Position numbers and translations under genes: made by a program. The notes below the pieces were generated by a model. That model was not told where the DNA came from. It saw nothing but the letters and a program-made list of their open reading frames with translations, and did not search any database. Positions 29,665 through 37,185 of a DNA stretch of 64,000 nucleotides are shown here, piece after piece. How positions within the stretch are numbered: the stretch's first letter is position 1; the number at the start of each line of letters is the position of its first letter. Origin of the DNA: VRUE01 sp963737575. GTDB taxonomy: Bacteria > Actinomycetota > Thermoleophilia > Solirubrobacterales > 70-9. The stretch spans positions 496,001-560,000 of the forward strand of contig CAVTTJ010000009.1 in the NCBI GenBank assembly GCA_963737575.1, given 5' to 3'.

Positions 29665-30413
29665 ATGAACCCGGCGTCGGAGCTCGGCAGAGGGAGGGAC
29701 GAGAAGGTGGTGATCGTCACCGGCGCCTCACAGGGCATCGGCGCGGGTATCGCGAGCGCATACCGTGAGCTCGGCTATGGCGTGATCGCGACCGCACGCT
29801 CGATCGCGCCGTCGACCGACCCAGGGATCGTTGCCGTGCCGGGCGACATCGCCGACCCCGCCACCGCCGAGCGAATAGTGAACGAGGCGATCAGACGCTT
29901 TGGGCGGATCGACACTTTGATCAACAACGCCGGTATCTTCATCGGCAAGCCTTTCACGGACTACACACTCGAGGACTTCAACGCCCTGATCGCCGTCAAC
30001 CTCCGGGGCTTCTTCAACATCACGAGGCGAGCGATAGGCCACATGCTCGATCATGGCGCCGGGCATATCGTCAACCTTTCGACGACGCTGGTCGAGCACG
30101 CGGACAGCACGAGGCCCTCCGCGCTGCAATCTCTCACCAAGGGCGGATTGATCGCGGTCACCAGATCGCTCGCGATCGAGTACGCCTCACACGGAGTGCG
30201 GGTGAACGCCGTTTCGCTGGGGGTCATCGAGACGCCGGTGCACGACAGGGAAGAGGTGAGAAGAGCTCCTACGCCGGGTTGGGCGCATTGCACCCCCTCG
30301 GTCGGGTCGGCGAGATCGAGGATGTGGTCGGTGGAATCCTCTATCTCGAGTCGGCGCCTTTCGTGACCGGAGAGATCCTGCACATCGACGGCGGCCAAAG
30401 CGCAGGACACTGA
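29665..30413 (+). pseudogene. SDR-family oxidoreductase, frameshifted, catalytic Tyr replaced
   Basis: Starts 20 bases after the double-TetR gene. The Rossmann motif GASQGIGAGIASAYRELGY and the NNAG motif (LINNAGIFIGKPF) are normal. The active-site segment reads HIVNLSTTLVEHADS ... ALQSLTKGGLIAVTRSLAIE: the Ser and Lys are there, but Gln stands four residues before the Lys where Tyr is expected. A frameshift near 30265 diverts the C-terminus; the correct continuation (YAGLGALHPLGRVGEIEDVV ... GEILHIDGGQSAGH) is in another frame and ends at TGA 30411-30413. Whether this is a decayed gene or a single-base error is unclear. The substrate cannot be guessed. Confidence 0.8.
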
Positions 30414-30414
30414 C

Positions 30415-30431
30415 CCTGGGGCTCACCCAGG
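30415..30431. terminator. Possible bidirectional hairpin terminator
   Basis: CCTGGG-GCTCA-CCCAGG lies in the short gap between the convergent SDR (ends 30413) and VOC (ends 30435) genes. There is no T-tract on either side, so this is suggested by position only. Confidence 0.3.
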
Positions 30432-30434
30432 CGG

Positions 30435-30866
30435 TCAGGACGGTGGACGCCAACCCCTGTCCAGGGTCGTCTGGCCCACCTCGATGATGTAGCCGTCGGG
30501 GTCACGGACGTAGCAGCGGATCTCGGTCTCGTGCTCCTTTGGCGGCGTCAGGAATTCAGCGCCCCGCGCGCTCCACTCCTCATACACGGCCTTGATGTCG
30601 GCAACGCGGATGTTCAGGAAGCTGCTGACCCGGTCGGGGTCGGGCGGGGTCTCGAGCGTGACGGTCGGCTTGTCATCGGTCGGCCCGCCTCCACCGTTCA
30701 TGATGATCCAGCTGTTGGCCAGCGCGACGTACGTCACCTCGTCACCGGCCTCGCCCGAGATGACCGTCCTGCCGCCGAGCACCTCGGTGTAGAAACTGCG
30801 GGAACGCTCGACATCGTCTGAGACGATGAAGTGGGCCAAGACCATCTCTTCGTTGATGTTGCTCAT
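30435..30866 (-). CDS. VOC-superfamily (glyoxalase/dioxygenase-fold) protein
   Basis: 143 residues from ATG 30866, which has GGAGG six bases upstream; a longer start at 30914 lacks one. One or two beta-alpha-beta-beta-beta modules are visible: LAHFIVSDDVERSRSFYTEV, WIIMNGGGG, FLNIRVADIKAVYEEW and EIRCYVRDPDGYIIEVGQTT. The His/Glu positions (AHFIV, DGYIIEVGQ) fit a metal-binding VOC fold, with Glu in IEVGQ as likely ligand. Substrate unknown. A shorter relative with the same IRCY-RDPDG-IEVGQ ending survives as a remnant near 51 kb. It is transcribed alone, convergent with the SDR gene. Confidence 0.85.
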   Translation of the reverse strand: MSNINEEMVLAHFIVSDDVERSRSFYTEVLGGRTVISGEAGDEVTYVALANSWIIMNGGGGPTDDKPTVTLETPPDPDRVSSFLNIRVADIKAVYEEWSARGAEFLTPPKEHETEIRCYVRDPDGYIIEVGQTTLDRGWRPPS

Positions 30867-30979
30867 GATGACCTCCGTTGTTGGAATCGCGTCAATCTGA
30901 GCCTCCCCGCTCACCCCTCGAGCCTAAGCGCTACCGACCGCTCGCAAGACGAGATTTCCCGTTGCGGTCCGCTCGCCTC

Positions 30980-30985
30980 TAGCCT
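30980..30985 (+). promoter_or_regulatory. TAGCCT -10-like element of the NlpC/P60-like gene
   Basis: TAGCCTG lies 24 bases before the ATG at 31004. The same heptamer is found at the same distance before the class A PBP start (32543 and 32567), which suggests a shared promoter type for the wall genes. No good -35 is seen. Confidence 0.35.
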
Positions 30986-31003
30986 GTTCGGATCGTCTCT
31001 CCC

Positions 31004-31552
31004 ATGCACAAGCCGATCCTGATCGTCTTGGCGGTCGCGGCGACTCTTTCGATCCTCGGCGCGACGGCATCGGCTCAAGGCCCGGGTTGGAGCGGCGGGT
31101 GCCGTCATGGCTCGCCCGGCGTGACACGGACGAGCGCCACGTGTGGGGCGATAATCGTCGACGGGCGGGCGATCGCACCGCCGAGCGCGCCGGCGCCGGT
31201 GAGGGCGGTGATCGCCGCAGCGAACCGGATCGACGGCAAGCCCTACGTCTGGGGAGGCGGGCACCTGCGCTGGTGGACGAAGGGATATGACTGCTCCGGC
31301 GCGGTCAGCTACGCCCTGCACGGCGCCGGGCTGCTCGAAGAGACGCTGGTCTCCGGGGAGCTCGCGTACTGGGGCGAAGGCGGGACAGGTCGCTGGATCA
31401 CCGTCTACGCCGACGACCGCCACACCTACATGGTGATCGCGGGCCTGCGCTTCGATACCCGCGACGACCCGGCGGGAGTGAGCGGCCCGCGCTGGCACGA
31501 ATCGATGGTCGACTCGCATCGATTCGCCACCCGCCACCCGCCTGGTCTATAG
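31004..31552 (+). CDS. Secreted NlpC/P60-like cell-wall protein
   Basis: 182 residues with a signal peptide (ILIVLAVAATLSILGATASA). The core has the order expected of the NlpC/P60 papain-like fold: PYVWGGGH, then the nucleophile region YDCSGAVSYALHGAG, then the His region DRHTYMVIAGLRFDT, with a Gly-rich stretch between. Such enzymes cut the gamma-D-Glu-diaminopimelate or similar bond in peptidoglycan stem peptides outside the membrane. The usual second His/Asn after the catalytic His is not obvious, so activity is not certain. An amidase follows 13 bases downstream and a PBP a little further, so the group concerns the cell wall. Confidence 0.82.
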   Translation: MHKPILIVLAVAATLSILGATASAQGPGWSGGCRHGSPGVTRTSATCGAIIVDGRAIAPPSAPAPVRAVIAAANRIDGKPYVWGGGHLRWWTKGYDCSGAVSYALHGAGLLEETLVSGELAYWGEGGTGRWITVYADDRHTYMVIAGLRFDTRDDPAGVSGPRWHESMVDSHRFATRHPPGL

Positions 31553-31565
31553 GCCTGCCCGAAGA

Positions 31566-32249
31566 ATGCGGGTACCTTCTCTCTCGATCGCGATTCTGGC
31601 ACTCGCATGGGGGGCCGGCTCGCTCGCGACCCCCAGGGGAAACGGGGAGGCGGGGGCCACAGCGTCCGCGGCCGGCAGGCCCGCGATCCATCGCTGGCTG
31701 ATCCCCTTCGGGCACAAACGCAAGCGCGAGATGGCCGCCTACTCGTTGCGCCACTACGGTCGCGCGACCTGGCGACTGCGTCATCCCCATGTGATCGTCG
31801 AGCACGTCTCGGAGACGAGCAGCGTGGCCGCGGTCTACAACACGTTCGCCCCCGACGTCCCCGACGTCGAGCTGCACGAACTGCCCAACGTCTGCTCGCA
31901 CTTCGTCATCTCTGCCTCCGGCCGCATCTTCCAGCTCGTCAACCTGAGGACACGCTGCCGCCACACCGTCGGCCTCAACTGGACGGCGATCGGTATCGAG
32001 CACGCGGGCTTCGCGGATTCCGACGTCCTCGGCGACCGCCGCCAGATGCACGCCTCGCTGCGCCTCACCCAGTACCTGCGCTGCCGCTTCGGCATCGGAG
32101 TGCACGACGTGATCGGCCACGCCGAGAGCCTCAGCTCGCCCTACCACCATGAGCTCGTTCCCAGCCTCCGCCACCAGACCCACGGGGACTGGCGGCACGG
32201 GTCGATGCGGGTCTACCGTCGCCGCCTGCGCCGTCTGGGACGCTGCTAG
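31566..32249 (+). CDS. Secreted N-acetylmuramoyl-L-alanine amidase (Amidase_2 / PGRP fold)
   Basis: 227 residues with an N-terminal hydrophobic export segment (LSIAILALAWGAGSLA). The Amidase_2 landmarks are in order: HVIVEHVSETS (first zinc His in the position of the usual IHHT), SHFVISASGRIFQLVN (the fold's H-F-x-I-x-x-x-G strand), CRHTVGLNWTAIGIEHAG (second landmark with Glu) and DVIGHAESLSSPYHHE (third, normally VxGHxD). Zn-dependent amidases of this type cleave the bond between N-acetylmuramic acid and L-Ala in peptidoglycan. The very basic C-terminus (RVYRRRLRRLGRC) may bind anionic wall polymers. It lies between an NlpC/P60-like gene and a PBP gene on the same strand. Confidence 0.85.
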   Translation: MRVPSLSIAILALAWGAGSLATPRGNGEAGATASAAGRPAIHRWLIPFGHKRKREMAAYSLRHYGRATWRLRHPHVIVEHVSETSSVAAVYNTFAPDVPDVELHELPNVCSHFVISASGRIFQLVNLRTRCRHTVGLNWTAIGIEHAGFADSDVLGDRRQMHASLRLTQYLRCRFGIGVHDVIGHAESLSSPYHHELVPSLRHQTHGDWRHGSMRVYRRRLRRLGRC

Positions 32250-32252
32250 TCG

Positions 32253-32492
32253 GTGATCATGGAGGCCTCTCGTCAACAGCAACAGCTGCCACCGCCTCTT
32301 CCGGGCGAGGACGCGGCGGCCAGACGCGCCGAGCATTCCATCCCTCCCCCGGACGGCTCAGAACCGAGTCAATCTCGCCGCCTGGCCAAGCCCGTCCTCA
32401 TCGGCCTCGTCGGAGTGGCCGTATCGATGGCAATTCCGATCCTGATCGTGATCGTCCTGGCCATCGTGGCCCAGCTGATCATCAGCCACTGA
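32253..32492 (+). CDS. Small single-span membrane protein
   Basis: 79 residues. A Pro/Gln/Glu-rich cytoplasmic N-terminus (about residues 1-44) is followed by one long hydrophobic segment (VLIGLVGVAVSMAIPILIVI and on to the end). No family recognised. It starts three bases after the amidase stop and is probably co-transcribed with it. Confidence 0.55.
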   Translation: MIMEASRQQQQLPPPLPGEDAAARRAEHSIPPPDGSEPSQSRRLAKPVLIGLVGVAVSMAIPILIVIVLAIVAQLIISH

Positions 32493-32542
32493 TCCGGCCG
32501 CACATGAAATTGCGGCAGGCCCGGCAGAGGATGCCCGCTCTG

Positions 32543-32548
32543 TAGCCT
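32543..32548 (+). promoter_or_regulatory. TAGCCT -10-like element of the PBP gene
   Basis: TAGCCTG 24 bases before the ATG at 32567; same sequence and spacing as at 30980 before the NlpC/P60-like gene. Confidence 0.35.
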
Positions 32549-32566
32549 GAATACGGTTTCTCACCG

Positions 32567-34828
32567 ATGGCGCGGCGAACTCGAAGGCGGCGACGCAGGT
32601 CGCATGGACATCACTGGAGGCTGCTGGTTGCGGGCGGCATCCTCCTCGTGCTGCTCCTGGCCGGCGGCACCGTCGCCGCGACCTGGGCGATCGGCGTCTA
32701 CAACTCCGCGCCGCCGCTCTCCAGCCTGAAGCCGGTGCAGCACGGAAGCTCCTCGGCGATCTTCGCGGCGGACGGCTCGCTGATCGGCTACATCCGCGCC
32801 AGCACCATCCGCCAGCCGGTTCCCGCGCGCGCCCTCCCGCAGGACCTCAAGAACGCCACCGTGGCGATCGAGGACAAGGGCTTCTTCGACCACGGGGCGA
32901 TCGACCCGGCGTCGATCGCCCGCGCTGCCTGGAAGGACCTGCTGGCAGGCGGCAAGCCGGTCCAGGGCGCCTCGACCATCACCCAGCAGCTCGTCCGCAA
33001 CCTCTATATCCGCAACCCCGAACAGACGCTCGAACGAAAGCTGAAGGAAATCCGCCTCGCCTTCGAATTGGAGGACGCGCACTCCAAGCGCTGGATCCTC
33101 ACCCAGTACCTGAACACCGCCCCGTATGGCACGGTGGAAGGTGAGACGGCGGTTGGGGCGGAAGCCGCAGCGCAGACGTACTACGGCGAGCCCGCCAAGG
33201 ACCTGAGCCTGACCAAGGCGGCCCTGATCGCCGGCCTCCCGCAGGCGCCCTCCGAATACAACCCGTTCCTCGACCCCAGGGCCGCCCTCGAACGCCGCAA
33301 CGAGGTGCTGGAAGCGATGGAGGACCAGGGGTACATCAGCAACAGCAGGTACCGCACGGCGATCCAGAGGGGCCTGGGGCTGAACCCAGGCCACAAGTAC
33401 CAGGTGATTCGCGACCCGTTCCTCTTCGACCTGGTCCAGCAGGAGCTGATCGACAAGTACGGCATCAACACCGTCCGCTACGGGGGCCTCAAGGCCTACA
33501 CGACGATCAACCCCGAACTCCAGGAACTCGCGCAGACCGCGGTCGACTCCTGCTCAGTCTGCTATCCCGAAGGCGGGCCGGCGGCGGCGCTGGCCTCGGT
33601 CGACCCCTCCAACGGCGAGATAGTCGCGCTCGCCTCCACCCCCGGATCTGCCGAAGAAAGCCAGTTCAACTATGCCTGGCAGGCCCACCGGCAGCCCGGC
33701 TCCTCCTTCAAGACCTTTGTCCTGACCACCGCGATCAAGCAGGGGATCGACCCCTACTCGACGTACTACGACGGCACCTCGCCGAAGACGCTGCAGATCC
33801 CGGGCGGGGGCACCTGGACCGTCCACAACGCCGAGCCGGGCGGGGGGACGATGTCGCTCGCCAGCGCCACCTGGGACTCGGTCAACGCCGTCTTCGCCCA
33901 GCTCGACCTTGACGTCGGCCCCGAAAACGTCACGCACACGGCCCATCAGATGGGGATCATCTCGCCGCTCGAATCGGTGCCCGCCGAGGCGATCGGCGGG
34001 CTGCGTGTCGGCGTCACCCCGCTGGAAATGGCCTCGGCGTACGCAACGCTCGCCGATGGCGGCATCCGCCATCGACCCACGGCGATCGGCCGCGTCGAAT
34101 TCCCGAGCGGCAAGGTCGACGAACCCAACCCCGACACGGGCGAGCGCGTCATCAGCGAGGGTGATGCATACGACGTCACCAAACTCCTCGAGGGCGTGAT
34201 CACCCAGGGCACGGGCGCCGGCTACACCTCGATGGGCTGCTCCGCGGCGGCGGGCAAGACCGGCACCTCGGAGGGGCTCTCCGACGCCTGGTTCGTCGGC
34301 TACACGCCGCTCTTCTCGACGGCGGTTTGGGTCGGGCACCCGCAGTCCCGGGAAGAGACCGGCTTCGGCGGTCCGACGGCGGGGCCGATCTGGCGCTCCT
34401 TCATGGAACAGGCGGTCAACGGCAACTGCCCCGAATTCGGGGTGCCGTCCAGCCTCCCCGAACTCTCCGGGCTGCAGTCAGAACACACCTCCGGCTCCTC
34501 CTCGGCGAGCAGCGAAAACGAAGGCGAATACGAATACGAAGAACTCGAACCGGAAGCGAGCGGCGGCGAAAAGGAAGGCAACAAGGCGAGCGGCAACGAA
34601 CCGAGCGCGACCCCGGAAGCGAGCCCCGCGCCCACGCCCGAACCGGCCCCCGCTCCCCGCACCCTCCCCCTCAGGGGGCGTCGGCGGTGGCGTCGCCGCC
34701 CCGTGAATCAAGAGATTCGCCGCGGGGATACCACACAACGGGGCCGCCGGCGGATCAGTCGTCGTAGGTGTCGACCTCGAAGGAGGAGAAGCCGTGGTCC
34801 GCGTTGGTGTTACCGACGCCGAAGTTGA
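32567..34828 (+). CDS. Class A penicillin-binding protein (transglycosylase/transpeptidase)
   Basis: 753 residues as read. A basic N-terminus and one membrane anchor (LLVAGGILLVLLLAGGTVAA) lead into the GT51 glycosyltransferase domain, with IEDKGFFDHGAID (catalytic Glu) and GASTITQQLVRNLYI. The transpeptidase domain carries PGSSFKTF (SxxK nucleophile), DSVNAV (SxN) and AAGKTGTS (KTG). It polymerises lipid II into glycan strands and cross-links them at the outer face of the membrane. After about residue 640 the tail is acidic and Ser/Glu/Pro-rich. The last 40 residues become suddenly Arg-rich. A one-base shift near 34650 would instead give PAPSPSGGVGGGVAAP with a stop at 34706 and would remove the 74-base overlap with the next gene, so the true end is probably 34706. 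Confidence 0.93.
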   Translation: MARRTRRRRRRSHGHHWRLLVAGGILLVLLLAGGTVAATWAIGVYNSAPPLSSLKPVQHGSSSAIFAADGSLIGYIRASTIRQPVPARALPQDLKNATVAIEDKGFFDHGAIDPASIARAAWKDLLAGGKPVQGASTITQQLVRNLYIRNPEQTLERKLKEIRLAFELEDAHSKRWILTQYLNTAPYGTVEGETAVGAEAAAQTYYGEPAKDLSLTKAALIAGLPQAPSEYNPFLDPRAALERRNEVLEAMEDQGYISNSRYRTAIQRGLGLNPGHKYQVIRDPFLFDLVQQELIDKYGINTVRYGGLKAYTTINPELQELAQTAVDSCSVCYPEGGPAAALASVDPSNGEIVALASTPGSAEESQFNYAWQAHRQPGSSFKTFVLTTAIKQGIDPYSTYYDGTSPKTLQIPGGGTWTVHNAEPGGGTMSLASATWDSVNAVFAQLDLDVGPENVTHTAHQMGIISPLESVPAEAIGGLRVGVTPLEMASAYATLADGGIRHRPTAIGRVEFPSGKVDEPNPDTGERVISEGDAYDVTKLLEGVITQGTGAGYTSMGCSAAAGKTGTSEGLSDAWFVGYTPLFSTAVWVGHPQSREETGFGGPTAGPIWRSFMEQAVNGNCPEFGVPSSLPELSGLQSEHTSGSSSASSENEGEYEYEELEPEASGGEKEGNKASGNEPSATPEASPAPTPEPAPAPRTLPLRGRRRWRRRPVNQEIRRGDTTQRGRRRISRRRCRPRRRRSRGPRWCYRRRS

Positions 34829-35447
34829 AGCCGACCCCGGGCGCACCGTTCTCATGGACATCGTCGCTGACGGAGATCAGCTCGACGCCGTTGACGATTC
34901 CCTTGAGGACATTGCCCTCGATCGTCGCCTCGACCACGTCGCCGTCCTTGACTCCGTAGTCCGAGCCGACCAGCCGCTTCAGCGAGGTCCAATCACCGAT
35001 CGCGCCATTCCAGCGGACGATCTCGGCGTAGCCCTCGTCGGTCTTAAGGCACCGAAAGAAGACCTCGTAGCCGGTGCAGTTGTTGGGCTCGATCACGGTG
35101 CGGAGGCGAATCTGGACCTCCTGGAAGTACTCGGCGGTCGGGTTCTTGCTGTAGACGGTCGCCTTGCCGTGCTGGTTCTTTCCCCACTCGCCTGAGAGGA
35201 CGGCGGTCGGGTCGTCGTAGTCGCCGACCGGGTCGGCGTCGTCCTCCCCTAGATTGCCCTGCTCGGCGCGCTTCTCGGCGACGTCCATTCGCGAGGGCGC
35301 CCCGTAGACGACGCCACCCTTGGTCATCACGTCGGTCCAGTCGATCCCGTCGGCTTTGCCGTTGACCCACATCCCGTCCTCTGAGATCGGGTCCTCATCG
35401 AGCGGGAAATCCGTGCTGTACGACCTCACCGGTACGCGGTCCGTCAT
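34755..35447 (-). CDS. Lectin-like (concanavalin/LamG-fold) hypothetical protein
   Basis: 230 residues, no signal peptide. The pattern of alternating strands with EYFQEVQIRLRTVI, CTGYEVFFRCLKTDEGYAEI, VEATIEGNVLKGIVNGVELI and GVGFNFGVGNTNADHGFSSF resembles bacterial jelly-roll proteins of the DUF1080/LamG type, which often bind sugars. No catalytic residues stand out. It is the last gene of the minus-strand cluster that runs from 50.1 kb, but the 74-base gap upstream holds its own promoter-like TATACA and a TGGTCTGATCA operator, so it is probably a separate unit under the same GntR control. Confidence 0.6.
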   Translation of the reverse strand: MTDRVPVRSYSTDFPLDEDPISEDGMWVNGKADGIDWTDVMTKGGVVYGAPSRMDVAEKRAEQGNLGEDDADPVGDYDDPTAVLSGEWGKNQHGKATVYSKNPTAEYFQEVQIRLRTVIEPNNCTGYEVFFRCLKTDEGYAEIVRWNGAIGDWTSLKRLVGSDYGVKDGDVVEATIEGNVLKGIVNGVELISVSDDVHENGAPGVGFNFGVGNTNADHGFSSFEVDTYDD

Positions 35448-35485
35448 GACTGCTCCTCTCGGGATGTGACGATCTCAGGGACAAC

Positions 35486-35496
35486 TGGTCTGATCA
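35486..35496. promoter_or_regulatory. FadR/GntR-type operator-like site TGGTCTGATCA
   Basis: Matches TGGTNNNAYCA and directly follows a minus-strand -10-like TATACA (35509-35504), in the only intergenic gap between the SMP-30 and lectin-like genes. Same motif as at 43908, 50105 and 50240. Confidence 0.5.
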
Positions 35497-35521
35497 GCAG
35501 CTATGTATATCAGAGGGCATG

Positions 35522-36427
35522 TCAGCTGTGGAGAGGGAGCCCGTCGACGCCCACCGCCAGCGATTCCATCGTCCCCTTTTCGCCCTCGACCACATAGATT
35601 CGCCCGTCCCCGCCGAAGGCGACGTTGGTCGGCGAGCGGCCCGGCAGATTGATCCGCCGTTCGACCGATCCGTCCGGTTCGAGGACAGTGATGTCGCCCT
35701 GCCCGAACACCGTCACCCACAGCCGGCCGTCATCGCTGAAGGCCATCCCGTCGGGGCCGCGCATCCCACCCTCGGTGTAATCGGGGTCGCGGACATTGCC
35801 GAACACCTCCCGCTCGCCGACCACCGCTCCGTCCTCGATCCGGTAGCGGAAGATGTCGGCGGTGAACGTCTCATTGACGTAGAGACGGCCGTCGGGCCCC
35901 CAGGCGATCCCATTTGTGAACTGGATGCCCCGGTCGAGGATCCTAGCCTCGCCCCTGCCCGGGTCGAAGCGGATCAGCTTGCCGTCCGCGGTCACGTCCT
36001 CCCAATCCTCTCGCACTTCATTCGCCACCACGTCGGCGAGGAGATCTTCGACAAGCAGCCCCGAGTCGGTCACGTACAGCGCGCCGTCGGGCCCGACGCA
36101 GAGGTCGTTCGGCCACAGCAGCGCCTCCCCCTCGACCTCGCTCAGAACGCGGGTGGGCTCGCTGCCGAGCTCGAGCCGGAAGACACCGGGGTTGATCGAC
36201 TCGGCGACCCAGACGACACCGTCAGCGGTCATCGCCAGGCCGTTGGGGCGGCCGGTCTTGCCGTGGGGCTTGCGAGTGCCGTCTGCCAGCACCTGGGTCA
36301 CGGTCCCGCGACGGGGATCGAGCTCGACCACGAGCCAGGTCCCGTCGTCGAGGAGCAGTGGCCCCTCCGGCAGCGATAGGTCCTCGCAGACCAACCGGCG
36401 GTCCATGTCCAGCGGCGGAACGTTCAT
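35522..36427 (-). CDS. SMP-30/gluconolactonase-family protein
   Basis: 301 residues, six-bladed propeller. Landmarks: LSLPEGPLLLDDGTWLVVEL (metal-binding Glu in PEG), GRPNGLAMTADGVVWVAES, LLWPNDLCVGPDGALYVTDS (Asn ligand), GIQFTNGIAWGPDGRLYVNE (Asn) and MRGPDGMAFSDDGRLWVTVF (Asp). These are the metal and catalytic positions of SMP-30 lactonases, which open sugar lactones to aldonic acids in the cytoplasm. Its ATG overlaps the stop of the upstream SDR gene (ATGA), so the two are translationally coupled; together they fit oxidation of a polyol or sugar to a lactone followed by hydrolysis. Last gene of the catabolic operon. Confidence 0.88.
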   Translation of the reverse strand: MNVPPLDMDRRLVCEDLSLPEGPLLLDDGTWLVVELDPRRGTVTQVLADGTRKPHGKTGRPNGLAMTADGVVWVAESINPGVFRLELGSEPTRVLSEVEGEALLWPNDLCVGPDGALYVTDSGLLVEDLLADVVANEVREDWEDVTADGKLIRFDPGRGEARILDRGIQFTNGIAWGPDGRLYVNETFTADIFRYRIEDGAVVGEREVFGNVRDPDYTEGGMRGPDGMAFSDDGRLWVTVFGQGDITVLEPDGSVERRINLPGRSPTNVAFGGDGRIYVVEGEKGTMESLAVGVDGLPLHS

Positions 36428-37185
36428 GCGGCCCCCTCGGGAAGGATCTGGCCCCCGTCTAGAACCAGAGTTTGTCCAGTGATGTAGCCGGCCTCCTCGG
36501 AGGCCAGAAAGCGAACGGCCCAGCCCAGCTCCTCGGGCTCCGCCAACCTGCCCATCGGAATCGCGCGCAGGATCCAGTCCATGTACTCCTTGTCCAGGCC
36601 TTCGACCACGGGCGTGCGGACGTTCCCCGGGAGGATCGCGTTGATCGTGATCTGGGCCCCGACCACCTCGAGGGCGAGGCCGCGCATCAACCCCAGCATC
36701 GCCGCCTTCGAGGCGCCGTAGACCGAGTAGCCCTCGGCTCCGACGTGGTTGCCGGTGATCGAGGAGCTGAGGACGACCCGCCCGTAGCGCCGCTCCCGCA
36801 TCGACGGCAGGCAGGCCTGGATCGAGTGCAGGGCGCCCTTCAGGTTCAGGTCCATGATCCGGTCGACGAACTCGTCGTCGATCGCCTCGACCCGCGCGCT
36901 CGGATAGACGCCGGCGTTGGCGCAGAGGATGTCGATTCCCTCCCAGCGCTCGATCACCGCCGCCGCCATCCGGTCCGCCGAGGCGCGGTCGACGACGTCT
37001 ACCTCGACCGCGAGAGCCTCCAGCCCCTCCGATTGCAGATTCGCGACCAGGCCCTCGGCCCGTGCGGCATCGACATCGGCGATCGCGACCCTCGCCTCCT
37101 CGCGAGCGAGGACCGTCGCGATCCCCTCCCCGACGCCGCTGGCCCCACCGGTGACGACGGCGACCCGCCCCTCGAGGCTCTTCAC
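36424..37185 (-). CDS. SDR-family oxidoreductase
   Basis: 253 residues, a classical SDR. Cofactor motif TGGASGVGEGIATVLAREEA with an Asp after strand 2 (IADVDAARA), which favours NAD(H). CANAGVYPSA is the NNAG equivalent. Catalytic Ser and Tyr-x-x-x-Lys are intact in LSSSITGNHVGAEGYSVYGA then SKAAML, and it ends with GQTLVLDGGQILPEG. Probably acts on a sugar, polyol or hydroxy acid. ATGA overlaps on both sides tie it to the PLP-fold gene upstream and the SMP-30 gene downstream. Confidence 0.92.
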   Translation of the reverse strand: MKSLEGRVAVVTGGASGVGEGIATVLAREEARVAIADVDAARAEGLVANLQSEGLEALAVEVDVVDRASADRMAAAVIERWEGIDILCANAGVYPSARVEAIDDEFVDRIMDLNLKGALHSIQACLPSMRERRYGRVVLSSSITGNHVGAEGYSVYGASKAAMLGLMRGLALEVVGAQITINAILPGNVRTPVVEGLDKEYMDWILRAIPMGRLAEPEELGWAVRFLASEEAGYITGQTLVLDGGQILPEGAA

